64,000 nucleotides of DNA from Methylomarinum sp965277025 (GTDB taxonomy: Bacteria > Pseudomonadota > Gammaproteobacteria > Methylococcales > Methylomonadaceae). Where the stretch lies: NCBI GenBank assembly GCA_965277025.1, contig OZ255706.1, positions 1,674,001 through 1,738,000 of the forward strand, given 5' to 3'. The notes under the pieces are model-generated. The model had not been told where the DNA came from. It worked only from the letters and a program-made list of their open reading frames with translations, and made no database searches. Positions within the stretch are counted from its first letter, which is position 1; every line of letters begins with the position of its first letter. The position numbers and the translations under genes are program-made. This document shows positions 18,083-26,322 of the stretch, one piece after another.

Positions 18083-19207
18083 TAGAAGTTACGCATTGAC
18101 AACAGATCGAAATTTTGGGTTTAAATGATTCATATTTGGCATAAAGGTGTCGATAAACGAAGCCATAACATCGTTGAATAAATTCCGCTGTACGCTATAG
18201 CAATTATTAATCACGTCTGCAAAGCTCAATTTTTGTAATTGAACAAAGCCACAAATTGCAGAAAAAATATGATTATTTATTGCTCTTTTATTGCGAACCT
18301 GGAACCGCTCAATATTACACACCTGCTTTATTGCCCGATGATATTGCTCAATCTGCCAATGCCTATCATGTTGTTCGGTAAATGCTTTCTTGTCAAAAAC
18401 AGCGGTTTTTTCTTCATCAGGTAGTGAACTTATGTAATGGCGAACTTGTTCTTTCAAGGTCGTCCGAAATAATTTCACATACCCAAAATTTTTGAGCCAA
18501 ACCATTAAGCCGTCTTCCGGGATTTCTAATTGCCTGACTTGAACCCATGAACCTTTTTCAACAGAGACTAATCGATTACCTTCCACTGCAAAGAATAATC
18601 CTGTCTGATGATTTCTTGTCAATTTAAGATTATCCACGCAACTGTACCAGCTATCTCCTGTTACAAAACCAGGTTCCAGTCCCCAAGCTAATACTTCGGT
18701 CAGCATGTCTTGAAAATAGTCATTTTTTGTCTTTCCTTCCGCCTTATCGACCACCCGGAAATTCAGTGGTTGGTGTTTTCCTTGAATGTCTGTGTAGTAC
18801 AACGTGACAAGATTGATTCCCTTGACTGCTCTATGATGTTTTCCCGACCAAAAATAACTGACATATGCCATATATTGGCTATAAGGTTTATCAAGAACAC
18901 TATCGTCAACACTCAAGGTTCCGCCCTTTAAATTCAGGCTTGCGCTGGCTTCATTGTATAAATCTCGCCCAGTGTAATGCTCCCGATTTAGAAATCGATT
19001 TACGCTATCATGTGATATTGACATGACTTCGCCTAATCGTCGACAACCAGCTTGTTTCGGCTCACTTAATAAAAAACCAATATACATGGGTAATGTACAG
19101 CAGGCTGTTGAGGGGCGTGTTATTTCTCTTATCAAGGTTTGCCTTGCATTGACTTTGGGATTTTTTAAACCCATAGTTTAACATTGCCTGTCAATGCGTA
19201 ACTTCTA
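18083..19207 (-). mobile_element. IS701-like insertion sequence, copy 1 (1,125 bp)
   Basis: Inverted repeats TAGAAGTTACGCATTGACA / TGTCAATGCGTAACTTCTA bound the element. A 5-bp AAAAA duplication at 18078-18082 and 19208-19212 fits, and removing the element with one copy of AAAAA restores the DUF455 frame exactly. A second, interrupted copy lies at 28858-31329 and a fragment at 31330-31467. Confidence 0.9.
18089..19174 (-). CDS. IS701-like DDE transposase
   Basis: A 361-aa transposase. Visible motifs are SVDDSVLDKPYS with the first catalytic Asp, SGKHHRAVKGINLVTL, FVTGDSWYSC with the second, and HWQIEQYHRAIKQ with the probable Glu. This arrangement fits the IS701/DDE_5 group; the family name is less certain than the fact that it is a transposase. 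The frame is intact. It overlaps the inverted-repeat ends closely, leaving almost no noncoding DNA. Confidence 0.82.
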   Translation of the reverse strand: MGLKNPKVNARQTLIREITRPSTACCTLPMYIGFLLSEPKQAGCRRLGEVMSISHDSVNRFLNREHYTGRDLYNEASASLNLKGGTLSVDDSVLDKPYSQYMAYVSYFWSGKHHRAVKGINLVTLYYTDIQGKHQPLNFRVVDKAEGKTKNDYFQDMLTEVLAWGLEPGFVTGDSWYSCVDNLKLTRNHQTGLFFAVEGNRLVSVEKGSWVQVRQLEIPEDGLMVWLKNFGYVKLFRTTLKEQVRHYISSLPDEEKTAVFDKKAFTEQHDRHWQIEQYHRAIKQVCNIERFQVRNKRAINNHIFSAICGFVQLQKLSFADVINNCYSVQRNLFNDVMASFIDTFMPNMNHLNPKFRSVVNA

Positions 19208-19343
19208 AAAAAGATTTCCAGCAAGCCTACCGGGATTTGCTGGATAAATATTTTATCGGCAAACCAAAGGGGCCTTTTAATCGGGAAATGCGTATAATTG
19301 CTGGATTCACTCCTGAAGAAATTGACTGGTTGGAACAGCACGC

Positions 19344-20519
19344 ATGAATAAAAAGCCTATTTTCGATTATCCCTTGTTTGCCTTGGGCTTTAGAACCTTC
19401 TTTCTATTGGCTGGATTATCGGCATTATTGTTGATCAGCCTGTGGAACAGTATTTATGACGGACGCCTGCATATTGATCTGTATTTTCCCAAGGTTTATT
19501 GGCATGCGCATGAAATGCTGTTAGGTTACACGACAGCCGTGATTGCGGGGTTCTTGCTGACGGCGGTCAGAAACTGGACGGGTAGGGACACGACCACGCC
19601 AGATCAACTGGCCACGCTGGGTTTGCTTTGGCTTTATGGCCGCATTACGCCTTTTTATTCCGAATTGATTCCTGATGGCTTGATTGCGTTGATTGATTTC
19701 GCCTTTCTGCCCTGGCTGGCCTGGGTGATCAGTCGACCGTTATTGGCGAATGGCAATTATCGTAATCTGATTTTTGTTGTCATGTTGTTGTTGATGGCGG
19801 CTGGCAATGCCATGCTGCATCTGGAAATTTTAGGTCTTAGCGAAGATACAGGGTGGACTGGCATCACGCTGGTGGTTGCGGTTATTTTAATGATGATTCT
19901 GGTATTGGCCGGCCGTGTGTTTCCATTTTTTACCGAGCGTGGTTTGAAAGGTGTTGTTGCCATTCGCAATCCAATACTGGATATTGCCGGTATTGTGTTG
20001 GCTGTTTTGAGTTTTATCCTGGTGATTGCCGAGATTAAAGGATTGTTGCTGGCGCTTGTTGCGCTGTCTGCATTATTGGCGAATCTGGCCAGGCTTTGGG
20101 GCTGGTATCACCCTAAAATCTGGTTCGTGCCATTGTTGTGGGTACTTTATTTGGGCTATGGCTGGATTTTACTTGGGTTTTGTTTGCTGGCCTTGTCGGC
20201 CTATGATGTTGTGGCTTATTCATTGGCCTTGCATGCCTTCACCGTGGGCGGCATTGGTGTCATTACACTGGGGATGATGGCGCGGGTGGCTTTAGGCCAT
20301 ACCGGGCGTGCCTTAAAAGCTTCCAATGCGATTGCCGTAGGCTTTTTATTGATCAATTTTGCTGCATTGTTTCGCGTTTTACTGCCAAGCCTGTTGCCTG
20401 ATTGGTATGGTACTCTGGTGTTAATATCCAGCTATGCGTGGCTGGCGGCATTTTCATTATTTGTGTTGATTTACAGCCCGATTTTAACCTCGCCTCGGGC
20501 GGATGGGGAGCCAGGGTGA
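19344..20519 (+). CDS. nnrS: NnrS family membrane protein
   Basis: A 391-aa polytopic membrane protein with about 12 hydrophobic segments. It matches NnrS (heme- and copper-containing proteins linked to nitric oxide stress and denitrification): LFALGFRTFFLLAG at the start, KVYWHAHEMLLGYTTAVIAGFLLTAVRNWTG with conserved histidines, RVFPFFTERGL, and LHAFTVGGIGVITLGMMARVALGHTGR. The start overlaps the DUF455 stop (ATGA), so this gene was co-transcribed with the now broken DUF455 gene; the IS insertion may have changed its expression. The next gene, nrdR, is 94 bp downstream. Confidence 0.9.
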   Translation: MNKKPIFDYPLFALGFRTFFLLAGLSALLLISLWNSIYDGRLHIDLYFPKVYWHAHEMLLGYTTAVIAGFLLTAVRNWTGRDTTTPDQLATLGLLWLYGRITPFYSELIPDGLIALIDFAFLPWLAWVISRPLLANGNYRNLIFVVMLLLMAAGNAMLHLEILGLSEDTGWTGITLVVAVILMMILVLAGRVFPFFTERGLKGVVAIRNPILDIAGIVLAVLSFILVIAEIKGLLLALVALSALLANLARLWGWYHPKIWFVPLLWVLYLGYGWILLGFCLLALSAYDVVAYSLALHAFTVGGIGVITLGMMARVALGHTGRALKASNAIAVGFLLINFAALFRVLLPSLLPDWYGTLVLISSYAWLAAFSLFVLIYSPILTSPRADGEPG

Positions 20520-20613
20520 CACAGGTTTTGCAGCAAAGCCACTAGCACTTTATAATAAGCTTTCTTCAATGTCTTCAAGCATTGAAACGTTCTTTACTAA
20601 TTGACTGATAAAT

Positions 20614-21066
20614 ATGCGCTGTCCATTTTGTGGTGTCCAAGATACCCGCGTTATAGATTCCAGGCTCGCTGGTGATGGCGATCAGGTCCGCAGACGCCGG
20701 GAATGCAGTGCTTGTAAAGAGCGTTTTACCACCTTTGAAGTGGCCGAACTGGCTTTGCCGCAGATTGTAAAACGCTCTGGTGAACGTGAACCATTTAACG
20801 AAGCCAAATTGCGCGCCGGTATCCAGCGGGCGCTGGAAAAGCGGCCCGTCAAGGTGGATGAGGTGGAAGCTGCAATCAGTCGAATCAAGAAATCCCTTAC
20901 CACGACAGGTGAAAGGGAATTTCATGCACAAGAATTGGGTGAGTTGGTTATGAGGGAACTGAGTCAACTGGACCCGGTTGCCTTTATTCGCTTCGCTTCG
21001 GTGTACCGCAGTTTCGAAGATGTCAGTGAATTTACCGACATGATCGCTAAGCTCAAAAGCAAATGA
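20614..21066 (+). CDS. nrdR: Transcriptional repressor NrdR
   Basis: NrdR represses ribonucleotide reductase genes in response to ATP/dATP. The 150-aa protein has the N-terminal zinc ribbon MRCPFCGVQDTRVIDSR...CSACKERFTTFE (four Cys) and an ATP-cone domain (about 49-139). Length is typical. Its stop overlaps the ribD ATG (ATGA). The nrdR-ribD pairing is the standard gammaproteobacterial order. Confidence 0.96.
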   Translation: MRCPFCGVQDTRVIDSRLAGDGDQVRRRRECSACKERFTTFEVAELALPQIVKRSGEREPFNEAKLRAGIQRALEKRPVKVDEVEAAISRIKKSLTTTGEREFHAQELGELVMRELSQLDPVAFIRFASVYRSFEDVSEFTDMIAKLKSK

Positions 21067-22151
21067 CTCAAAACGATATCCCCTTGATGGCGCGAGCGAT
21101 TGCGTTGGCGAAAAAAGGCTGGTTTACGACTGCCCCTAATCCCCGTGTCGGTTGTGTGCTGGCCAAAGATGGCGAAATCATCGCCGAAGGATGGCATCAG
21201 CGGGCAGGTGGGCCACATGCTGAAATCGCCGCTTTGCAGCAAGTCGAATCGGCACACGGGGCGACTTGCTATGTTACGCTGGAGCCTTGTAGTCATCAAG
21301 GGCGAACCGGGCCCTGTTGTGACGCCCTTATTTCCGCGGGAGTCAGCCGTGTCGTGGTTGCCATGCAAGATCCCAATCCTGTCGTATCAGGAAAGGGGAT
21401 CGAAAAAATGCGGGCGGCAGGCATCGATGTTGTCGTAGGCGTTTTATCTGATCAGGCGGAATTGCTCAATCAAGGCTTTATCAAACGAATGCGTCAGGGT
21501 TTACCGTGGATACGCAGTAAATTGGCGATGAGTCTGGATGGCCGTACCGCGATGGCTTCCGGTGAGAGCCAATGGATCACTTCACCGCAGTCGCGTACCG
21601 ATGTACATTGTTTTCGGGCGGAAAGCAGTGCAGTGTTAACCGGTATTAACACTGTTCTGGCTGATGACCCCTTGTTAAATCCCCGGGTGGATTTCGAATT
21701 TGCAGCACCTGTCCGGGTAGTGCTCGATTCCAGACTGACTATGCCACTGACCGCCAGGATATTGAAACAGGGAAGCTCGCCTGTCTGGATCATCAGCTGT
21801 TGTCAGGATGTGAAAAAACAGCAAGCATTACAAAAAGCTGGCGCGCAAGTTTTTATCGTTAATTCCGACAATGGCCGGGTAGATTTGAGCCAAGTTTTTC
21901 TTTTGCTGGCCGAACAACAAATCAATCAGGTCTGGGTAGAAGCCGGGCCAACCTTAAATGGCGCATTATTGCAAAGTGGCCTGGTTGATGAATGGCTGTT
22001 TTATATGGCACCTTGTGTGATGGGCGATGGTGCGCGGGGCTTGTTTCATTTGCCGGGCCTTGAAAAAATGGCTCAGTGTTATCATTTAACTTTTAATCAG
22101 GTGCGTAAGATCGGTCCCGATCTACGTCTGATTTTTACCACAGAATCTTGA
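21063..22151 (+). CDS. ribD: Bifunctional pyrimidine deaminase/reductase RibD
   Basis: Catalyses the second and third steps of riboflavin synthesis. The 362-aa protein has an N-terminal cytidine-deaminase-type domain with the zinc motifs PHAEIAAL and EPCSHQGRTGPCCDALI, and a C-terminal DHFR-like reductase domain beginning KLAMSLDGRTAMASGESQWIT. Both domains are complete. It overlaps nrdR by 4 bases and ends one base before ribE. Confidence 0.96.
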   Translation: MTQNDIPLMARAIALAKKGWFTTAPNPRVGCVLAKDGEIIAEGWHQRAGGPHAEIAALQQVESAHGATCYVTLEPCSHQGRTGPCCDALISAGVSRVVVAMQDPNPVVSGKGIEKMRAAGIDVVVGVLSDQAELLNQGFIKRMRQGLPWIRSKLAMSLDGRTAMASGESQWITSPQSRTDVHCFRAESSAVLTGINTVLADDPLLNPRVDFEFAAPVRVVLDSRLTMPLTARILKQGSSPVWIISCCQDVKKQQALQKAGAQVFIVNSDNGRVDLSQVFLLLAEQQINQVWVEAGPTLNGALLQSGLVDEWLFYMAPCVMGDGARGLFHLPGLEKMAQCYHLTFNQVRKIGPDLRLIFTTES

Positions 22152-22152
22152 T

Positions 22153-22809
22153 ATGTTTACAGGTATTATTTTAGCCATTGGCAAGATCACTGGCATACAG
22201 ATGAAAGGTGGCGATTGTCGTTTGACCATCCATACCGGCAAACTGCCATTACATGATGCGGCGCTGGGTGACAGTATCGCCGTCAATGGCGTTTGCCTGA
22301 CAGCTATAGAATTGGGCAAAGATTATTTTTGTGCCGATGTATCAAACGAAACATTGTCGCGAACCTCATTAAAAAATGCGACGAATGGAACGCCAGTCAA
22401 TCTGGAGTTGGCTTTGACGCCGACGACCCGATTAGGGGGACATATCGTCAGCGGCCATGTCGATGGTCTGGGGCAAGTTGTAGAGAAAAAGCCTGATGGA
22501 AGGTCGATCCGCTTTCGTTTCAAAGCGCCGGATAATCTGGCGCGTTATATTGCCGAAAAAGGCTCGATTTGTATCAACGGCATCAGTTTGACGGTAAATG
22601 AAGTCAATGGCGCTGAATTCGGTGTCAATATCGTGCCGCATACCTTGCAGGAAACGACCTTGGGAACAACCGGGGTTGGCGATGAGGTCAATCTGGAAGT
22701 GGATTTATTGGCGCGTTATCTGGAAAGGTTGATGCAGGGTGAAGCGGCCGCTCATCAACACCGGGGCGTTACAGAAGAACTTTTAAAAAATTCAGGATTT
22801 TATCGTTAA
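22153..22809 (+). CDS. ribE: Riboflavin synthase alpha subunit
   Basis: Dismutates two molecules of 6,7-dimethyl-8-ribityllumazine to riboflavin. The 218-aa protein starts MFTGII and has the two lumazine-binding repeats, with NGVCLTAIE in the first and GISLTVNEVN in the second. GGHIVSGHVDG is also typical. The gene starts one base after the ribD stop and its own stop overlaps the next ATG (TAATG). The gene is called ribE or ribC depending on the species. Confidence 0.95.
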   Translation: MFTGIILAIGKITGIQMKGGDCRLTIHTGKLPLHDAALGDSIAVNGVCLTAIELGKDYFCADVSNETLSRTSLKNATNGTPVNLELALTPTTRLGGHIVSGHVDGLGQVVEKKPDGRSIRFRFKAPDNLARYIAEKGSICINGISLTVNEVNGAEFGVNIVPHTLQETTLGTTGVGDEVNLEVDLLARYLERLMQGEAAAHQHRGVTEELLKNSGFYR

Positions 22810-23912
22810 TGAACAGCACTGAAGAAATTATCGAAGACTTGCGGCAAGGTCGCATGGTCATCATTATGGATGATGAAGATCGTGAAAATGAAGGTGATCT
22901 GGTCATGGCCGCGTCATTTGTCAGACCCGAAGACATCAATTTCATGGCCCGCTATGGGCGCGGTCTGATTTGTCTGACACTGACGCCCGAGCGTTGTCAG
23001 CAACTGCGTTTGCCATTGATGGTCAATGATAACCGCACGGCGCATTCGACCAATTTCACTGTATCCATTGAAGCTGCCGAAGGCGTTACCACCGGTATTT
23101 CAGCAGCTGACAGAGCGTTGACGATACAAAAAGCAGTCGCCAAAGACGCCAAGCCGGATGATTTGGTGCAGCCTGGCCATATTTTTCCATTGATGGCGAA
23201 ACCAGGTGGGGTATTGCATCGCGCAGGCCATACCGAGGCTGGTTGTGACCTGGCCCGGCTGGCCGGGCAGGAACCTGCGGCGGTGATTGTCGAAATACTG
23301 AATGAAGATGGCAGCATGGCGCGGCGGCCGGAACTGGAAACCTTCGCCATACAGCACCAGCTTAAAATTGGCACCATCGCGGATTTGATTCAATATCGCA
23401 TTCAGCACGAGAACACCCTGGAGCGTATCAGTCAGTGTCGTTATCCGACTGACTTTGGCGATTTCACCTTATACGCTTATCAGGACCGGAATGATGATAA
23501 TGTCCACCTGGCCCTGGTGATGGGGGATGTAGCAGGGGATGAGCCTGTATTGGTACGTGTCCATGCACGATATATATTGGATGATTTGTTTTTCTCCAAG
23601 CGCTCGGCCAGTCATTTGCCCATTCGGGTGGCGATGCAAAAAATAGCTGAAGAAGGGAAAGGCGTGTTGGTGTTGATTCGGCCCAGTGAAACGAACAAAG
23701 CGCTGGTTGAACAGATCCATCAATACCAAATGGAAGACAATGGCGTCAGCATTGCTCATGAGCCAACGGAAGAAAGCTATTGGCGTACGACAGGTACAGG
23801 CTCCAGAATTTTGGCGGATCTGGGTGTCAGGCGTTTGAAAGTGATGGGTGCAGAGAAAAAATACAAAGGTTTGTCGGGCTTTGATCTGGAAGTGGTTGAA
23901 CATACTGAATAA
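22809..23912 (+). CDS. ribBA: 3,4-dihydroxy-2-butanone 4-phosphate synthase with a degenerate GTP cyclohydrolase II domain
   Basis: The N-terminal domain (about 1-205) is a complete DHBP synthase: DDEDRENEGDLVMAA and GHTEAGCDLARLAG hold the expected acidic, Arg and His residues. The C-terminal domain (about 207-367) aligns in outline with GTP cyclohydrolase II, but the three zinc cysteines expected after the R-V-H segment are missing (HARYILDDLFFSKRS instead), and no Q-E-G-R-G motif is seen. Such fused but degenerate domains are known in proteobacteria, so a separate RibA is probably needed elsewhere. The operon is interrupted after this gene. Confidence 0.9.
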   Translation: MNSTEEIIEDLRQGRMVIIMDDEDRENEGDLVMAASFVRPEDINFMARYGRGLICLTLTPERCQQLRLPLMVNDNRTAHSTNFTVSIEAAEGVTTGISAADRALTIQKAVAKDAKPDDLVQPGHIFPLMAKPGGVLHRAGHTEAGCDLARLAGQEPAAVIVEILNEDGSMARRPELETFAIQHQLKIGTIADLIQYRIQHENTLERISQCRYPTDFGDFTLYAYQDRNDDNVHLALVMGDVAGDEPVLVRVHARYILDDLFFSKRSASHLPIRVAMQKIAEEGKGVLVLIRPSETNKALVEQIHQYQMEDNGVSIAHEPTEESYWRTTGTGSRILADLGVRRLKVMGAEKKYKGLSGFDLEVVEHTE

Positions 23913-23919
23913 CCGATTA

Positions 23920-24162
23920 TTCGCCGGTTCCAGCACTTCAGCGCAACAGAACTGGTTCCCGCGTCTCAGCACTATAGACCTGGTTCCCACGCTCCTGCGT
24001 GGGAACCCATAAAGCGTCATGAGTAGGGTGGATTCGCCGACAGGCAATCCACCGTTTTGAGGCGAGTGTGTTTTTTGACGTTTGCTGGTGGCTTTGGCGT
24101 GAAGTCACCCTGCTCAAACTAACTTAATGGTGGAAGCTCCAGCATAGGAACCCATAATTTTT
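23920..24162. repeat. Noncoding repeats between ribBA and the IS insertion
   Basis: Two repeat types can be seen. At about 23983-24008, GGTTCCCACGC / GCGTGGGAACC forms an extragenic-palindrome-type hairpin. At 24024-24120 there is a roughly 95-bp element starting GTAGGGTGGATTCGCC that recurs at 46619-46713. No gene is visible. The IS4-family copy 2 begins at 24163. Confidence 0.7.
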
Positions 24163-25384
24163 CTCTGTACATGACAAAAATTAACTTATGACAAATGAGT
24201 CTCATGTATTCCAGTGACAAAAGGTATGGGTTGCAAAAGAGCAATCACTTTTCTAATCATCCTTTTTGATTGAGATAAGACATTAAACAACGTTGAGCGG
24301 ATACAATCTAATCCATATCGAAACAGGCTTTGCGCGAGCCGCTGATGTGTTTTGGTTTTTATTGGTAACTCGCAATCATGTTTCCATTCGCCTGCTTTAT
24401 GTGACCAACAGAAAGCAATAACGGGAAGTACTAACAATTTTTTGATCCGAAGATAACCGACTACACGCGTTTCCTCAAGTTTGAATCCCCGTCCTTTTAA
24501 ACAGCCGAAAAGCGTTTCGATATCCCAACGCAAGCCATAAATTTTAATCGCATCAGGGTTCAAATGCTGACAGACGATGATTAATAACTCACCATCACTC
24601 AGCCGTAACCCACTGGGATAAATTGAACAATTTCCCAAATAGCGCGCTGTTGAGAGGTGTCGTGTGCTACCCGGCTTAAGCCCATAAAACAAACGCTCTA
24701 CGCGTATTCGCTGGCCTTGGGCATTGGTTGTCCAGGCGTTGTTGCGAATACGGATATAAAAGGGAATCTCTTGCTCAAACAACCAGCCCATCCATTCGTC
24801 TCCAATAAACTCCCGATCAGCCAAAAGACCTTTGATGTGATGTCGGCCAAACTGCGCAATAAAGCGTTTCATCAGCGCTATACGTTCCTTCGTATTAGAG
24901 TTGCCCCGCTTGTTTAAAGGCAACCAATACACAGGAATGGCGGCACCCCGATAAACCACGGCAAGCACCAGCAGATTAATATTGGTTTTACCCCACTTCC
25001 AATTCGTCCTGTCTAACGTCAGATAGTAATCCTGATCAGTGAAACCAAACAGTTTCATGATGAAATGAGCGACTTCATTGTAATCCAGCCAATGGTCACT
25101 GAAAAATCGTTGCATCCGTCGATATCGTGAGGAAATTTTTGCCCGACTGGGAAAGAATACGGCGAGCTGGGCCAGATTGACCGTGCTAACTGCCATCAAA
25201 GCAATTAACATACCCACAAAACAAACGATTCTTGCCTTGTTCCATTGAAAGTGCTCAGTTAATATGGCGGTCAGCTCGTTGATTTGTAATGTCCCGTTAT
25301 TCATATTCGCTAAAACAAAATGCGGTATTTAATTACATTTCAACGAGCTACGCCAGCTTTTAATATTTTTTGTCATGTACAGAG
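24163..25384 (-). mobile_element. IS4-family insertion sequence, copy 2, inside the rib operon
   Basis: The same 1,222-bp element as at 2652, with a clean 9-bp target duplication ATAATTTTT at 24154-24162 and 25385-25393. It lies between ribBA and ribH. Its transposase reads away from ribH, so ribH, nusB, thiL and pgpA cannot be read through from the transposase gene. The inverted repeat end carries an outward TTGTCA (25370-25375), a possible -35 box for a hybrid promoter. Confidence 0.96.
24186..25304 (-). CDS. IS4-family DDE transposase, copy 2
   Basis: Intact 372-aa frame. Differences from copy 1 include Ala for Val in the N-terminal ELTAIL, Leu for Ser in ARYLGN, Pro for Leu in SIYPSG, and WDIETLFGCLKG instead of WEIETLFGGLKG. 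The changed Glu is not the catalytic one (that is the second Glu of the motif), so activity could be kept. Confidence 0.9.
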   Translation of the reverse strand: MNNGTLQINELTAILTEHFQWNKARIVCFVGMLIALMAVSTVNLAQLAVFFPSRAKISSRYRRMQRFFSDHWLDYNEVAHFIMKLFGFTDQDYYLTLDRTNWKWGKTNINLLVLAVVYRGAAIPVYWLPLNKRGNSNTKERIALMKRFIAQFGRHHIKGLLADREFIGDEWMGWLFEQEIPFYIRIRNNAWTTNAQGQRIRVERLFYGLKPGSTRHLSTARYLGNCSIYPSGLRLSDGELLIIVCQHLNPDAIKIYGLRWDIETLFGCLKGRGFKLEETRVVGYLRIKKLLVLPVIAFCWSHKAGEWKHDCELPIKTKTHQRLAQSLFRYGLDCIRSTLFNVLSQSKRMIRKVIALLQPIPFVTGIHETHLS

Positions 25385-25412
25385 ATAATTTTTAACAAAG
25401 ACGAGTGATAAA

Positions 25413-25880
25413 ATGAAAATACTGGAAGGAAATTTGTCGGCCGAAGGCGGCCGGTTTTGTCTGGTTTCATCGCGGTTTAACAGTTTTATTGTTGAACAAC
25501 TGGGAAACGGGGCAGTCGATGCATTGGTCAGACATGGCGCAAGCCGTGATGATATTACCCTGGTCAAAGCGCCCGGCGCATTTGAATTACCGATGGTAGT
25601 GCAGCGCATCGCCGCGCAAAAACAATTCGATGCGATTATCGCGCTTGGTGCTGTCATTCGTGGCGGAACGCCGCATTTTGAATATGTAGCCGGCGAATGC
25701 GTCAAAGGTATCGCCAATGTATCGTTAAAATACGATGTGCCGGTTACCTTTGGCGTATTGACTGTCGATACCATTGAACAGGCAATCGAGCGGGCGGGTA
25801 CAAAAGCCGGCAATAAAGGTGCGGAAGCGGCTTTGTCAGCAATTGAAATGGTTAGTTTGTTTAAAAACCTGGATAGTTAA
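25413..25880 (+). CDS. ribH: 6,7-dimethyl-8-ribityllumazine synthase
   Basis: Condenses the RibA/D-pathway pyrimidine with dihydroxybutanone phosphate to give lumazine. The 155-aa protein has SRFNSFIVEQLGNGAVDAL, VKAPGAFELPMV, and GAVIRGGTPHFEYV with the catalytic His; PVTFGVLTVDTIEQA follows. The length is normal. The ATG has AAGACGAG upstream. Its stop overlaps the nusB ATG (TTAATG). The IS ends 28 bp before this gene, so it must depend on a promoter at or inside the IS end or in the short gap. Confidence 0.96.
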   Translation: MKILEGNLSAEGGRFCLVSSRFNSFIVEQLGNGAVDALVRHGASRDDITLVKAPGAFELPMVVQRIAAQKQFDAIIALGAVIRGGTPHFEYVAGECVKGIANVSLKYDVPVTFGVLTVDTIEQAIERAGTKAGNKGAEAALSAIEMVSLFKNLDS

Positions 25881-26320
25881 TGAGTTCTTCCAAAAGCAAA
25901 GCACGAGAGTGCGCGGTTCAGGCCTTGTATCAATGGGATGTGTCGGGAGACAGCCTGAACAGGATTCATGATTATTTTATCGAGCAGGAATTTTTAAAAG
26001 GCGCACAGAAGAGTTATTTTTACGATCTGTTTCATGGCGTGCCTGCACAGCTGGATATTATTGATAATACTTTGGGTGAGTTTATCGACCGGCCGATTCA
26101 AAAACTCGACCCAGTCGAACGGGCCATTTTGCGTCTCGGCACTTATGAGCTGATTAAGCGACTGGATACGCCCTACCGCGTTATTATCAATGAAGGCGTG
26201 GAACTGGCTAAAGCCTTTGGTGCGGATGGCAGCCATAAATATATCAATGGCATTCTGGATAAAGTCAGTAAAAAAACGCGGGCGGCCGAGATTAAAGCCC
26301 GGCAACAAAAGCAGAAATAG
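25880..26320 (+). CDS. nusB: Transcription antitermination protein NusB
   Basis: NusB binds boxA RNA with NusE and supports antitermination of rRNA operons. The 146-aa all-helical protein has ARECAVQALYQWDVSG near the N-terminus and DPVERAILRLGTYEL and VIINEGVELAKAFG later, which are standard NusB motifs. The C-terminal tail is basic. The start overlaps the ribH stop by one base, and the thiL start follows within a few bases. Confidence 0.96.
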   Translation: MSSSKSKARECAVQALYQWDVSGDSLNRIHDYFIEQEFLKGAQKSYFYDLFHGVPAQLDIIDNTLGEFIDRPIQKLDPVERAILRLGTYELIKRLDTPYRVIINEGVELAKAFGADGSHKYINGILDKVSKKTRAAEIKARQQKQK

Positions 26321-26322
26321 TT

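Larger units (their letters stand above)
17420..19347 (+). pseudogene. DUF455 ferritin-like protein, broken by a nonsense codon and an IS
   Basis: Three in-frame pieces reconstruct a DUF455 protein: 17420-17677, 17678-18082 and 19208-19347. The first ends FFHALAHI then TAA where the family has Glu (HIE, a likely metal ligand); the next codons continue FVAIYLAWDIIYRF. So GAA became TAA. The second piece has EEALHFQMLRQHLE and EDEVGHVKTG, the ferritin-like metal-binding helices. It is then interrupted by a 1,125-bp IS701-like element, and the last piece encodes DFQQAYRDLLDKYF and PFNREMR up to TGA. The stop overlaps the nnrS ATG (ATGA). Function in the family is unclear; this copy is dead. Confidence 0.88.
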
